64,000 bases of DNA from Pseudacidobacterium ailaaui. GTDB lineage: Bacteria > Acidobacteriota > Terriglobia > Terriglobales > Acidobacteriaceae. Under the pieces are notes generated by a model that was not told the DNA's origin, searched no databases, and saw nothing but the letters and a program-made list of their open reading frames with translations. The translations under genes were made by a program, and so were the position numbers. Positions within the stretch are counted from its first letter, which is position 1. Each line of letters opens with the position of its first letter. The stretch spans positions 1,829,001 to 1,893,000 of the forward strand of contig NZ_JIAL01000001.1 of assembly GCF_000688455.1 (NCBI RefSeq). The letters are read 5' to 3'. Positions 1-8,920 of this stretch are shown one piece after another.

Positions 1-25
1 GGATATCATATTCCGCCTACTATCC

Positions 26-1201
26 CTACTTCATGCAGGCGCTATGAACAAGTCCTTGAAGCGACAGAAACGCAGGTCGGGGTTTCCATGAAAAAGTTTT
101 AAAGTCGCTGTTATCAATCAGTCCATAATGGTTCGTATGCGTGCCGGACCCATTGGTGCTGTCCGTTAATGCAAACCAGAATACTTTTTGTGCATTGCCG
201 TGCGTAATCACGGTATTCAACTGGTCTGTTAGAAACTGGGCTTGCTTTGATTCAGCAAAGTTCAAATTGTCCAGACTCTTCAGGTTGCTCATTGCAATTC
301 CTAGCTGGACCGTGTGAAGTCCTGCCTCTGTAATCCAGATAGGCTTGCTGTTCATTTCCATTCCAAGCATTGCATTGTGCACGAAAATTGCTTTCTGGTT
401 AATATCTTCAGGATAGTAGGAGTGGAAAGACACAATATCGACCAAGTGCGCCCCCGCACCTTTCATCACCATCGTGAATGCATGGATCAGGTCTGGTCCC
501 ATACCCGTGTGCCCAGAAGGGATTGCGGCAAAAGCAGGTGCAACCACCTTCGCATTCGGATCAGCGCTATGGACCGCCTCCGCCCCCGGTATAAGTATGT
601 CGTCTCTGTACTGGACAAGGCGCTGCGTTGCATCAGGCAGATCAATAGACTGAATCAAGTCGGGTTCGTTCCAGATTTCCCAATAGTGCACTTGATGACT
701 GTATCTTTGTACAACAGCTGTAACAAATGCGGTCCACTCCTTTACCGGCGGTATCGTGTTTCTTGGAGATGTGCAGTTGGTGTTCGTTCCAAAGGCCCAA
801 CATGGCACCGGTCCTGTAATCGTAATCAGAACGGACATATGAGCAGCCTGGAGTTTGCTCAAACCCTGGTCTATCTCCTGCCAGTTAAATACACCTCTCT
901 GGCGTTCTGTCCATCCCCAAAAGATACTGACCCTGACCCATCCTGCGCCGCTTTGGCTTAGGGCGGAAATGACCTGGTCAGAATTTAACGATGGAAACCC
1001 GATGTTATTCACGTTGATCCCGATCGCACCGGAGCGCCCGGAAGAGTCACATTGAAACTGAGGCTCTTTACCTCCGGTCCCGGAAGCGGATGACGCCATG
1101 CCATCTCGGAAGGCAAAACAGGCCATGACGAGCACCAATGCCGCTCTTGCCAGCGAAGCCTGCACGGATTGCCTTTTAAGAAATAAGGAAAGGGCATTCA
1201 C
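26..1201 (-). CDS. Secreted clan-A glycoside hydrolase (GH39/GH5-like)
   Basis: A 391-residue protein that starts with GTG behind a GGAGGG Shine-Dalgarno sequence. Residues 1-37 form a signal peptide (basic start, hydrophobic core LARAALVLVMACFAF), so it is exported. The rest reads as a (beta/alpha)8 hydrolase: WVRVSIFWGW near residue 89, the acid/base motif WNEP with Glu169, and the nucleophile motif ITEAG with Glu282. Clan-A retaining enzymes (GH5, GH39, GH51) share this Glu pair; the overall pattern is closest to GH39/cellulase-like proteins. It is the last gene of the minus-strand polysaccharide cluster inside the window. Inference: it trims or releases the cluster's polymer. Substrate cannot be read from the sequence. 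Confidence 0.75.
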   Translation of the reverse strand: MNALSLFLKRQSVQASLARAALVLVMACFAFRDGMASSASGTGGKEPQFQCDSSGRSGAIGINVNNIGFPSLNSDQVISALSQSGAGWVRVSIFWGWTERQRGVFNWQEIDQGLSKLQAAHMSVLITITGPVPCWAFGTNTNCTSPRNTIPPVKEWTAFVTAVVQRYSHQVHYWEIWNEPDLIQSIDLPDATQRLVQYRDDILIPGAEAVHSADPNAKVVAPAFAAIPSGHTGMGPDLIHAFTMVMKGAGAHLVDIVSFHSYYPEDINQKAIFVHNAMLGMEMNSKPIWITEAGLHTVQLGIAMSNLKSLDNLNFAESKQAQFLTDQLNTVITHGNAQKVFWFALTDSTNGSGTHTNHYGLIDNSDFKTFSWKPRPAFLSLQGLVHSACMK

Positions 1202-1237
1202 TGTGGTTCATTCCCTCCATTCTCTTGCTGACACGGG

Positions 1238-2484
1238 TCAACGCTTTGCGTTGCGGTGCAAGACGGGCGGTTGATCAGAAAGTTGTTGGAATGAAAGCCA
1301 TGCGCGCACCTTGCCCGTGTTGCGCTCAAAGCAATAATACATGACCCAGGAGATAGAAAGGACAATTATGCAGATCGCAGAGACCTTGATTAAAGAGACC
1401 AGAGTGATTGCCCACGGCTGCCAAACCGGCATAAGCAGGGCCGAAATAAAAACAAGCAACGGATAATGGACCAGATACAAGGTGTAAGACATGGATGAAA
1501 GGCCATGTGCGGAGGAGCGGTACAGGCCAGAGTCGCATGGCTCCTGCGCGTGCAGCACCGTCCACAAAAAAATTGAGAATATGAATCCTAGAACAACATC
1601 ACTGAGCAGCAGTACAGGTTTGAATTTTATTTCAAGAAACATTGTCAGCAAGACTAATGTTCCGGAGATAGTCATTGCGGCCCTTCTCCAACGCGAAGGT
1701 ATCGACAAGGGCAGCAAGGCAACTGCCACTCCCAACAACCATATGGAAAAATATCCGGAAATTCTCCATCCGAAAAATACCAGCAGAAGCAGCAGGACTA
1801 GGCCAGTCTTTACGCGCACCCGCGGGGAGTTTGACGCCATACAGATCGTGACAAGCAGTGGAAAGGCAATGTAATACCAGAATTCATAGGAAAGGCTCCA
1901 TAAAGGAATGTTGGTACCGAAAGGAAATGTCAAATTTCATGCAAAAAAAAGACATTCCCAAGGAACACCGGAATCGTTGTCCGCGCGGCAAGCCCCGGAG
2001 CAATGTCAGTCCCGCTCAGACCGCTGTAAAGATTGTGGGCCCCGTGCCAAACGTGCATTCCGATTCCGTCCAGCGCCCCTCCAAGCAGAAGTGCAGGAAG
2101 CAGAACGACCCATAATATCGTAAGCCGTTGTTTTAAATATGGGCGCCAGAGAAAGCTGTTCTTTCTCATGGACCGCAATACGCTGCCTCCCACCAGATAA
2201 CCGCTCAAGACAAAAAATACAATCACGGCCAGATGGCCTGTTGTTACATAGCCAAACCATAACTGGCTGACACGCCAATGTGTAATCATCATGGGTTCTG
2301 GAACAGAAGCAGGAGCCGACTGGAAGGTTTCTGTTTTCCCTACCAGGACATTGCGCAAGCCAGCCTTTAGAAAAATCGAGCGGGTATGGCTCAGAAACAC
2401 GAATAGTGCAGCAAGGCCTCTGAGGGCATCCATGTGCACGGAAGCTTTGGAGACGGTGTTCATTGTTCCTGCGGGTGTCCCCAT
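1238..2484 (-). pseudogene. Acyltransferase family 3, split by a frameshift
   Basis: Two overlapping frames together make one membrane acyltransferase (Acyl_transf_3, OafA-like), which adds acetyl or other acyl groups to polysaccharide sugars. The N-terminal part (2484 down to 1930) has the hallmark MDALRGLAALFVFLSHTRS and ends in FLGNVFFLHEI-stop. The C-terminal part (about 1933 down to 1238) opens with FPFGTNIPLWSLSYEFWYY, which normally follows directly. Restoring one base in the AAATTT stretch near 1931-1937 joins HEI to LTFPFGTN and rebuilds a protein of about 415 residues. An A8 run lies close by at 1943-1950. The start at 2484 has GGAGG eight bases upstream and is better than the ATG at 2499. 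It is either a pseudogene, a phase-variable gene or a sequencing error; the rest of both halves is intact. Confidence 0.8.
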
Positions 2485-2506
2485 GCAAGAGACCTCCATT
2501 CAACAT

Positions 2507-2560
2507 AGGTGTAAAGGCAGAAGGTCTACTGAAAGGTGTAAAGGCAGAAGGTCCGCTGCA
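2507..2560. repeat. Tandem repeat, 2 x 27 bp, upstream of the acyltransferase
   Basis: The 20-base string AGGTGTAAAGGCAGAAGGTC occurs at 2507-2526 and again at 2534-2553, giving two 27-bp units with a few differences in the last seven bases. It lies in the 120-bp gap between the polymerase gene (stop at 2606) and the acyltransferase start (2484). It could be a duplicated operator or a replication-slippage product; nothing else identifies it. Confidence 0.8.
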
Positions 2561-2605
2561 AGCTGGTCTCGTATGTCAATTCTTTTCTGTGCAGTGCTTC
2601 ATGCA

Positions 2606-3931
2606 TCAGGCCGCTGAGGTGTCCGCAGCGTTGATCCTTGCATGGACAATCTCGTGGGCTTCCGGGAGTTTTGCGGCGCGTCGTACCTGCTTGTATTGCT
2701 TATACAAAGCTGCAGCCGTAAAAATCCCTACCCATCCCCCCGGGTTTACCACACCGCCGCTCATCGTCAGCACCAGGGCACATGCAGACAGAACAAAGAA
2801 GCGGTTGGGAACAGAAAGCTGCCCCAGAAGCTTCCAGATAAAGTACAGAACCAGGATGCTGCCCAGCAGTCCAAGGTCAATCCATATTTCCCAGAACTGG
2901 GAAGCGATCAGCTTCTTTGCGACTGAACGTTCTGAGAGCGCAATGTTGATCATGTCACGTTCAGCCTCTACCGAACCGCTGGCCACATCCAGGCCGTATT
3001 GAATCAGCATCCCAGAGCCTCCGAAACCAGTTCCGAACAATGGTTGGTGCCGAAGGGCCTGGGCGGCAATCAGAGGCGGCGCCAGCTCTCTCTGGAAGAA
3101 GCTGGATGTCTTACCATATGTGGTGGTGGCGGCTATAATGCCGGGAACAATCAGGATGGCAAGGAGCGCACTGATACTCAGCCCGATCATCCGTGCTTTT
3201 GGGACAAGCTCCTGGATGGGCAGCTCCAGAACAAAGAAGAGAAAGGCCACAAACAAGCAGACAAGGATGGTCGGCGAGCGGACCACAACAAATCCTGCGG
3301 CAGCCAGCAGCATGGCTGCACCGAATCGCCAGGCTCGATATTTACGACCCGAAAGAAACCAGAAAAGAATGCCGTAGCCGGTAGAGATGCCCAGGATCGA
3401 AGGCTCAGTGGCCAGGAAGCATGGTCTTATCCCTCCATACTCCGTGATATCGCGTGTCGCATAATTGTAGAGGTTCTCACTCTGCCAACCATTGACGGCC
3501 TGTCTAAAAGCATCGCTCACAGGCTTCAGGCCTGCGTGGACCTCCAACGTCGCCCCCAAAATCAAGATGCACGCCATCAACAGAAAGAAGCGGGAGGTCC
3601 GTTTCAGTCCCATCCTGCTGACCCCAACAAAGGTGGCGAAGGCAATCACCATGGAATACAGAAAAAGACCCGATGAGAGGATGTGCTGGGGCAGATCATG
3701 GTCGGCAAAGGAGGTAATGATGGCCATCACCAGGAGAACCACACCTAACCATCCATAGGTCGTGATTGTGGTAAAGGAAATGCTGTGAGCATTGGCAATC
3801 AATATCCCTACGGCGCCCACAATACAAAGTACGAATGGCACCAGCAGCTTTCCACCGGGGGCCAGCGCAATTGTGGTATGCAGGCCGAAGAAAATCAGAA
3901 AAAGCGAGAATTCGGTGACTAAAAGCTTCAT
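2606..3931 (-). CDS. O-antigen/EPS polymerase, Wzy-like
   Basis: A 441-residue polytopic membrane protein, hydrophobic over nearly its whole length, with a large extracytoplasmic loop about residues 125-180 (LKPVSDAFRQAVNGWQSENL region). The segment RHQPLFGTGFGGSG near residue 291 resembles the conserved loop of the O-antigen ligase/polymerase family (Wzy_C/WaaL-like). In Wzx/Wzy systems this protein joins lipid-linked repeat units in the periplasm. It follows the Wzx-like flippase gene on the same strand with an 82-bp gap, which supports the role. These proteins are very divergent, so ligase versus polymerase cannot be separated by sequence alone; the position next to a flippase favours polymerase. 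Confidence 0.7.
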   Translation of the reverse strand: MKLLVTEFSLFLIFFGLHTTIALAPGGKLLVPFVLCIVGAVGILIANAHSISFTTITTYGWLGVVLLVMAIITSFADHDLPQHILSSGLFLYSMVIAFATFVGVSRMGLKRTSRFFLLMACILILGATLEVHAGLKPVSDAFRQAVNGWQSENLYNYATRDITEYGGIRPCFLATEPSILGISTGYGILFWFLSGRKYRAWRFGAAMLLAAAGFVVVRSPTILVCLFVAFLFFVLELPIQELVPKARMIGLSISALLAILIVPGIIAATTTYGKTSSFFQRELAPPLIAAQALRHQPLFGTGFGGSGMLIQYGLDVASGSVEAERDMINIALSERSVAKKLIASQFWEIWIDLGLLGSILVLYFIWKLLGQLSVPNRFFVLSACALVLTMSGGVVNPGGWVGIFTAAALYKQYKQVRRAAKLPEAHEIVHARINAADTSAA

Positions 3932-4013
3932 GGATTTGACACCAGCTGTTCAGGATGCCCTTGTCGTTCGCTTGTGTTTCACAATGTAGATAAGGCAACT
4001 CCAGGCTTCAACA

Positions 4014-5522
4014 TTACGGCATCATGCCGGAGGGTTGGCCTTTTAACCGTTCGAGTTCTTTATATTTTCGCCAGCCAGCAATGGCAGACGGAAGAGTTGC
4101 AATTATCATACAGGGTGCGGCAAACTGGAGCGCAATTTTGAAGCGCCACATTACAGCCAAAACAATCAGCATCGGCAGGCACATCAGGCATGGGAATACG
4201 ATATTTTCCATGGCAAACTCGCGAATCGGCAGCTCTTTTGGAAGCGTGCGGCTGAAGTTATAGACAAAATTGGTCAGGATGCCTGTGACTGCGCCGATGG
4301 CCGTTCCCCAGGCGACTCCGATGGCGCCGATGAACTTTGCGAGTACGATGCTTGCAATAAGATTTGTGACGCCTTCGACAAAGGGGCTTAAGTAGACTTT
4401 CCGCTGCATCCCTGCTGCCAACAAATAGATTGAGTAAGGATCTGCTGAATAGCGAACGGCATTTGCAAAGATCAAAACTACAAAAATAGGAATGCCAGCC
4501 ATGGCCACCTGGGGGCCTACCCATGCGCGGAACGCTGGATGCACTGGGAGGACTGCCCAACATGCGGAAACGAACAGGAGTATGGTCACAAGATAGGACG
4601 TACACTTTAGCGCTGTAGCCAGGCCCTGTCCATCTCCTTTTGCATTGTATTTTGTAAATACCTGGAGCAGAGGTGAAGTTACTGAATGAAAGAATCCCGT
4701 AAAAAGAGACACCACATTCGCGCTTACGCCGTATCCAGCAACATTTCGGAAGTCATAAATTCCCACAATGGTGGTATCGAGTCCTCGGATCAGTAGCATT
4801 CCTAGCGACCATGCCGATGAACTCAGACAGTAGGAGACCAATTCCCGACGCATTGCTGTATGAGCACCAGACAGATGTAGATGCCATCCGCGGCAAAACC
4901 ATCGAAAAACGATGTAATGCAAGACATATCCAGCCATGCTAGCCAGGAAATAAGCGCCAGCAACGCTGGTCAGACTGTGTGTTTTTTGGGCTACGAGGAT
5001 TAAAACAAGGGCCAGAAATCCCTTGGACACCAAAGTGATCCCGGCAGGGATATCATTACGTTGCAAGCCTACGAATACACCGAGAAATGCAGAGAATGGC
5101 AGACCAAGAGCCAAGGCACCGCCCACGCAGGTCAGCATGGTTCTTGCGGTTCCGACCATGCCATGATTGATCGTTTTGAATATGAAAGGCATTCCATAGG
5201 CTGTTGCAGCAATCACAATTAAAGCCAAAAGCGCCAGTGCTATAAGAATCTGCAAGCCACTGGCAAGCACTTCCTCTGCTTCCTTCTGGCAATCTCGGGC
5301 CAGTGCGTGCGTTACAAAGCGCCCCACCGCTATCTGTACACCGAAGTTCAAAAAGTTCACATACGCCGCCAACTGAAGCACTAAAACCCAGAGGGAAAAT
5401 TCCAGTGGATTGAAGATCCGCACAAAAAAGTAGGGCAGCACCAATGCGATAACCGCGGAGGCACCACCGCTGACAACATTCGAAAGAGCATTCTTTATGA
5501 ACCGTCGTGTGCCTGATAGCAT
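4014..5522 (-). CDS. Polysaccharide flippase, Wzx/MATE-like
   Basis: A 502-residue membrane protein with about a dozen or more hydrophobic segments. It begins MLSGTRRFIKNALSN, followed by a glycine/alanine-rich first helix, as in the oligosaccharide flippase (polysaccharide_synt) family of the MOP superfamily. Members move undecaprenyl-diphosphate-linked repeat units across the inner membrane. The C-terminus ends in a short basic cytoplasmic tail (GWRKYKELERLKGQPSG). It lies directly upstream of the Wzy-like polymerase in transcription order, the expected pairing. The start at 5522 is the first ATG; the Shine-Dalgarno match is weak. Confidence 0.85.
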   Translation of the reverse strand: MLSGTRRFIKNALSNVVSGGASAVIALVLPYFFVRIFNPLEFSLWVLVLQLAAYVNFLNFGVQIAVGRFVTHALARDCQKEAEEVLASGLQILIALALLALIVIAATAYGMPFIFKTINHGMVGTARTMLTCVGGALALGLPFSAFLGVFVGLQRNDIPAGITLVSKGFLALVLILVAQKTHSLTSVAGAYFLASMAGYVLHYIVFRWFCRGWHLHLSGAHTAMRRELVSYCLSSSAWSLGMLLIRGLDTTIVGIYDFRNVAGYGVSANVVSLFTGFFHSVTSPLLQVFTKYNAKGDGQGLATALKCTSYLVTILLFVSACWAVLPVHPAFRAWVGPQVAMAGIPIFVVLIFANAVRYSADPYSIYLLAAGMQRKVYLSPFVEGVTNLIASIVLAKFIGAIGVAWGTAIGAVTGILTNFVYNFSRTLPKELPIREFAMENIVFPCLMCLPMLIVLAVMWRFKIALQFAAPCMIIATLPSAIAGWRKYKELERLKGQPSGMMP

Positions 5523-5769
5523 TCTGTAGTGGGTTCCTGTGTTGGTAACTGTTAAAAACTCGCCTTTTGGAGACTGCGCTGCGAGATTGTATCAAAGCAG
5601 ATACTCAGCTAGGGTAGTAAAGCCAATCATGAAAAAAGAGGAAGAATCGAAATCCCCCGTTTGTGAAACCAATGCTACGCTTAGCGAACGTATCTACCGT
5701 CTATCTTCCATTTTTCACCGCATCTGGACAATCATCCGTTATAGGCCTTTTTTTCCACTCTCTGGGGCC
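5523..5769. other. Intergenic stretch upstream of the flippase, no gene seen
   Basis: A plus-strand open frame continues through here from 5539, but its first part (to about residue 77) resembles no family I recognise and would cover the space where the flippase gene's own leader must lie. I treat it as non-coding sequence attached to the acyltransferase remnant that follows. Confidence 0.5.
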
Positions 5770-5901
5770 TCGCTCGCGAATTATCCATCCTATGCTAACT
5801 ATGTAGTTGCAGGTCAGCCAGCCCGGCTCGTAAAGCGATATAATCCAGCAACCCGCAAGTGGGAGCGTGAAGTCCGTAGCAAGGGCAAGGCAAATTTGTA
5901 G
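5770..5901 (+). pseudogene. 3' remnant of a left-handed beta-helix acyltransferase
   Basis: The plus-strand frame ends with NYVVAGQPARLVKRYNPAT followed by RKWERE. This is the characteristic tail of sugar O-acetyltransferases of the hexapeptide (LbH) family, where xVxGxPAKxIKxR follows the last beta-helix coil. No hexapeptide repeats precede it, so only the last 40 or so codons of a gene survive. It lies on the opposite strand to all neighbours, between the flippase gene and an intact LbH acyltransferase whose own tail (VVGSPAKLVKTFDFATKKW) is similar. It probably marks an old gene replacement within the cluster. Confidence 0.6.
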
Positions 5902-5922
5902 CACTGGCGTCAATGTGTCTTG

Positions 5923-6510
5923 TCATCGGGTGGCGATCCATTTCTTGGTGGCGAAGTCGAAAGTCTTCACAAGTTTCGCAGGGCTCCCAACTACCATGGA
6001 GAATGGAGGAAAGCTTTTCGTCACAACGGAACGAGCGCCCACAATACAGTGATCCCCTAAGGTCACTCCAGGCAAAATGGTGCAGCCAAAGCCCACAAAA
6101 CATCTTCTCCCAATTTTCACAGGACCTTTGGATGTGAGCTTCTGCTCCATAATGGGTGGTCCGAATGGATCAAAGCCATGCTCACAGTCGGTCAAATGTA
6201 CGTGTTCACTGGGAACCGCACCATCACCAATCTCAATACAGTCCATAGCATGGATTTGCACCCATCGACCGATATAAATATCATCACCGATGATAATTCT
6301 TCCATTGAGGGGAACTCCTGCATAATCCTTTAAAGCAGACAGGACAGCAAATCTGCCAATTCTCGTCTTTTCACCTATATAAATTTGTGATGGACCGATG
6401 ATCCAACGCGGCCTCCGAATCCCGGAGGTTTTTCCGATTGTCATGCCGCGTGGTTGATACAAGATCCGTCGCGCGAGAGACTTTAACCAGGATTTCAAGA
6501 ATACCTCCAT
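5923..6510 (-). CDS. LbH (hexapeptide-repeat) sugar O-acyltransferase
   Basis: A 195-residue acyltransferase of the left-handed beta-helix class. Residues about 40-165 carry hexapeptide-type coils (for example IGPSQIYIGEKTRIG, IIIGDDIYIG, VKIGRRCFVG, LGDHCIVGARSVVTK), with a likely catalytic His in LTDCEHGFDPFG and the closing VVGSPAKLVK. Relatives (WcaF, maltose or galactoside acetyltransferases) move an acetyl group from acetyl-CoA to a sugar hydroxyl, so it probably decorates the cluster's polysaccharide. The ATG at 6510 has little in front of it. A GGAGG five bases before a TTG at 6498 makes that codon a real alternative start. It sits 11 bp after the GT2 gene. Confidence 0.85.
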   Translation of the reverse strand: MEVFLKSWLKSLARRILYQPRGMTIGKTSGIRRPRWIIGPSQIYIGEKTRIGRFAVLSALKDYAGVPLNGRIIIGDDIYIGRWVQIHAMDCIEIGDGAVPSEHVHLTDCEHGFDPFGPPIMEQKLTSKGPVKIGRRCFVGFGCTILPGVTLGDHCIVGARSVVTKSFPPFSMVVGSPAKLVKTFDFATKKWIATR

Positions 6511-6521
6511 ATCAAAGATGC

Positions 6522-7427
6522 TTAGTCAGCATGGCTGGCGCGCCAGCGACGATGAAATAGGTTTGCTGCCAGGTTGCGGAGCGGCCGAGTGGCGTTTTTT
6601 ACTGCCGGAACACGGTTCTCCAGCATCAGACCGCACTGGCGAAGGTTGAGATAGATCAGTCCGGGGAGGACAGCACGCCAGACATCTTGAGGAAGGCGTG
6701 CGCGTAGTTCGTTGTTAAAACGCCGCATGGGCAGCGCCCAGTCCAACCATGTAGGGGTGAAACCGTCCGTGCGGCCGAAGCGGTGGATATAGTGCCCGAA
6801 GGCCTGCGCTTCTCTTTCGAGCAAGACCTCCTCCACCTCAAGATGGTCCCCATAAAGGAGGGTGAGGGCCACAAAAAGCCAGTCTGCTGCATAGATGTGC
6901 AGGCCCGCGGGAACGCTTGCCCGCAAAGCCTCGGTGCGATAGACCCCGTAGAGACGGCCGCAGCTGTCCATTAGCATGAACAGCCGCTTGATTCTCTCCG
7001 CCGGCGTTCCGGTCAGCGGGCCCGTGTCCGCCGCGAGCTTTCTTTCTCCAGAAGGAGAGAAATAGATGATCTTTGAGACGCTGCAGACGGCCTTGGGGTT
7101 GGCGTCAAGCAGGGCAATGTTCTCCTCGGCAAAGCGGGGAAGCCAGATATCATCGTGCGTGGCCCACATGAAGTAAGGGGTTTGTGCGCGCTCAAGGGTA
7201 ATGCGAAAGTTCTCGTTCCAGCTGACCGTCTCGGCGTTGCGGTAATACTGCACACGTTGGTCGCGTCTGGCGTATGCAGCACAGATTTCGGCCGTGCCGT
7301 CGGTCGAAGCATTGTCATTCAGGACGAGCACGAAATCCGTAAAGGTCTGCTGCAGCAGGTTCTCAATGGAGCGCGCGAGCAGATTTGCGCCATTATACAC
7401 AGGAAGTCCAATCGTTAACTTGGTCAT
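6522..7427 (-). CDS. Glycosyltransferase family 2
   Basis: A 301-residue GT-A fold glycosyltransferase. The N-terminus LTIGLPVYNGANLLARSIEN is the GT2 nucleotide-binding start. LVLNDNASTDGTAEICAAYA follows, and the metal-binding DXD equivalent is THDD in YFMWATHDDIWLPRF. It transfers a sugar from a nucleotide donor to the lipid-linked repeat unit on the cytoplasmic face. The ATG at 7427 is chosen because it overlaps the stop of the upstream epimerase gene as ATGA (7424-7427), a translational-coupling arrangement; a longer frame from 7481 would extend into that gene. It is more GC-rich by eye than its neighbours 10-19 kb. Donor and acceptor are unknown. Confidence 0.9.
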   Translation of the reverse strand: MTKLTIGLPVYNGANLLARSIENLLQQTFTDFVLVLNDNASTDGTAEICAAYARRDQRVQYYRNAETVSWNENFRITLERAQTPYFMWATHDDIWLPRFAEENIALLDANPKAVCSVSKIIYFSPSGERKLAADTGPLTGTPAERIKRLFMLMDSCGRLYGVYRTEALRASVPAGLHIYAADWLFVALTLLYGDHLEVEEVLLEREAQAFGHYIHRFGRTDGFTPTWLDWALPMRRFNNELRARLPQDVWRAVLPGLIYLNLRQCGLMLENRVPAVKNATRPLRNLAANLFHRRWRASHAD

Positions 7428-8344
7428 GTTCTTTCCTTCTGGGCCTGAGATATGGTGGCCGCATGGAGTATGCGGATCCATTGCTCCAGGGTTTTGGCGA
7501 GGTCTGCTTTGGCAAAATCCTGAGGATAGATGCTGGTGTATTCAAAGGAATCCGGGTCCGGATCAGGACCATCCGGCCGAATCACGCGGCATGGCCTGCC
7601 CGTGACTCTTTCGGCCACCTGGGCGCACAGTTCCGCAAACGCCAGTACGCTCATGGAGTCTTTTCCTATGGGGTTGACGGCAGAAAACGGAAGAGGGTCT
7701 TCATGTTGATGCAACCACCCGTGGACGACCGAGGCAATGTCCTGGGCGCCTACAAAATTGCGTCTTTGCAGACCGCGCGAGGCCAGCGTGATGGTCCCTT
7801 TCACCACTGCTTCCCGGGGAAAACCAAAGGGGATGAGCGCCCAACGCCTGAAGCGCGACGTGTCTGGAGGAATGCCGAAGACAGCACAAGGCCGAAGCAC
7901 CAGCACACAGAAATCAGACGACGCAGCGCGGCGCAGTATCTGTTCAGATGCAAAATGTGCAATCGCATAATCATGGAGCGGGTTGGGTGGAGTGGTCTCG
8001 TTAATGGTTCCATAAAATGGCCCGTAAATATGCGCTGAAGAGACATAAGCAAAGCGCTTAACGCCGGCGGATTTGGCTTTTTTCACAAGGGCGGCCATTC
8101 CCTGGGTCGCCTGACGAAACGCGCGGCCAGCATCCAGGAAGTCTTCATCCACGATCCCGGAGCAGTGCACTAACGTGCTGCTTCCGTCCAAATCAAGCGC
8201 TGCAATACTGTCTGGATCGGAGAGATCCACATGGCGGTCGTGAGCATTCCCCCGGCCGCAGGTAAGGACAGGATGCTCATGAACGATCCGGTGATAGACT
8301 GCTGCGCCAATGAGTCCAGTGTGGCCCAAGAATGCAACTTTCAT
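7424..8344 (-). CDS. NAD-dependent epimerase/dehydratase (probable deoxysugar reductase/epimerase)
   Basis: A 306-residue extended short-chain dehydrogenase. It has the dinucleotide-binding start MKVAFLGHTGLIGAAV (GxxGxxG type), the strand VKRFAYVSSAHIYG carrying the catalytic Ser, and the Tyr/Lys region around HDYAIAHFASEQIL. The usual YxxxK Lys is not obvious there, because A-H-F-A stands where K would be. It follows the 3,5-epimerase gene by 9 bp with a GAGGTGG ribosome site and overlaps the GT2 gene. Inference: it performs the 4-keto reduction or a 4-epimerisation that finishes the CDP-6-deoxyhexose made by RfbF, RfbG and the 3,5-epimerase. The altered YxxxK site leaves the exact chemistry open. 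Confidence 0.75.
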   Translation of the reverse strand: MKVAFLGHTGLIGAAVYHRIVHEHPVLTCGRGNAHDRHVDLSDPDSIAALDLDGSSTLVHCSGIVDEDFLDAGRAFRQATQGMAALVKKAKSAGVKRFAYVSSAHIYGPFYGTINETTPPNPLHDYAIAHFASEQILRRAASSDFCVLVLRPCAVFGIPPDTSRFRRWALIPFGFPREAVVKGTITLASRGLQRRNFVGAQDIASVVHGWLHQHEDPLPFSAVNPIGKDSMSVLAFAELCAQVAERVTGRPCRVIRPDGPDPDPDSFEYTSIYPQDFAKADLAKTLEQWIRILHAATISQAQKERT

Positions 8345-8353
8345 ATCGCCACC

Positions 8354-8920
8354 TCAAAGGAGTCCGCGTAAAGATTCCATGCCATGATAAACAGGGTCGA
8401 AATCAGGGTTGCCAGCATCTTTCTGCGAAATATGTTCTACCGGCAAAGGCCATTGAATGGAAAAACGAGGATCATTAAATCGAATACCACGCTCCTGGTC
8501 TGGGGAGTAGGGCGAGGAAACAAGATAAAAGACTTCCGTGTTGGCATCCAGCGTTATGAATCCGTGAGCGCACCCGCGAGGGATATAAAGCATGGTGTGG
8601 TTTGCGGCAGTAAGTTCGACACCAAACCATTGACCAAACGTGGATGAGTCAGGTCTTAAATCCAGCGCAACATCATAGAGCGCCCCAGATGTGCAGCGTA
8701 CCAGCTTTACTTCTGCTGCTGCTCCCAGCTGGTAGTGCATTCCTCGCAATGTTCCCTTATTGATGCTGAGTGATGCATTGGCTTGTACAAATCTTGTTTC
8801 CAGTCTGTGGGCGGAAAACTCGGACTCGCAGAAAAGCCGGGCAAAAAAACCTCGGGAGTCACAGCGCTCCTCGGGACGGATTACAAAAACGCCCTGAATT
8901 GGTGTTTCCTGAAATATCAT
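8354..8920 (-). CDS. rfbC: dTDP-4-dehydrorhamnose 3,5-epimerase family (RmlC/RfbC-like)
   Basis: A 188-residue cupin epimerase: MIFQETPIQGVFVIRPEERC, then DSRGFFARLF and the catalytic-His motif TLRGMHYQLG. YIPRGCAHGF follows in the second half. The family epimerises C3 and C5 of a 4-keto-6-deoxyhexose nucleotide. The start at 8920 overlaps the stop of the RfbG gene as ATGA (8917-8920); the longer frame from 9010 would overlap that gene by 94 bases. None of rmlA, rmlB or rmlD is present, so its substrate here is probably CDP-4-keto-6-deoxyglucose made by the adjacent RfbG rather than the dTDP sugar (inference). Confidence 0.85.
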   Translation of the reverse strand: MIFQETPIQGVFVIRPEERCDSRGFFARLFCESEFSAHRLETRFVQANASLSINKGTLRGMHYQLGAAAEVKLVRCTSGALYDVALDLRPDSSTFGQWFGVELTAANHTMLYIPRGCAHGFITLDANTEVFYLVSSPYSPDQERGIRFNDPRFSIQWPLPVEHISQKDAGNPDFDPVYHGMESLRGLL

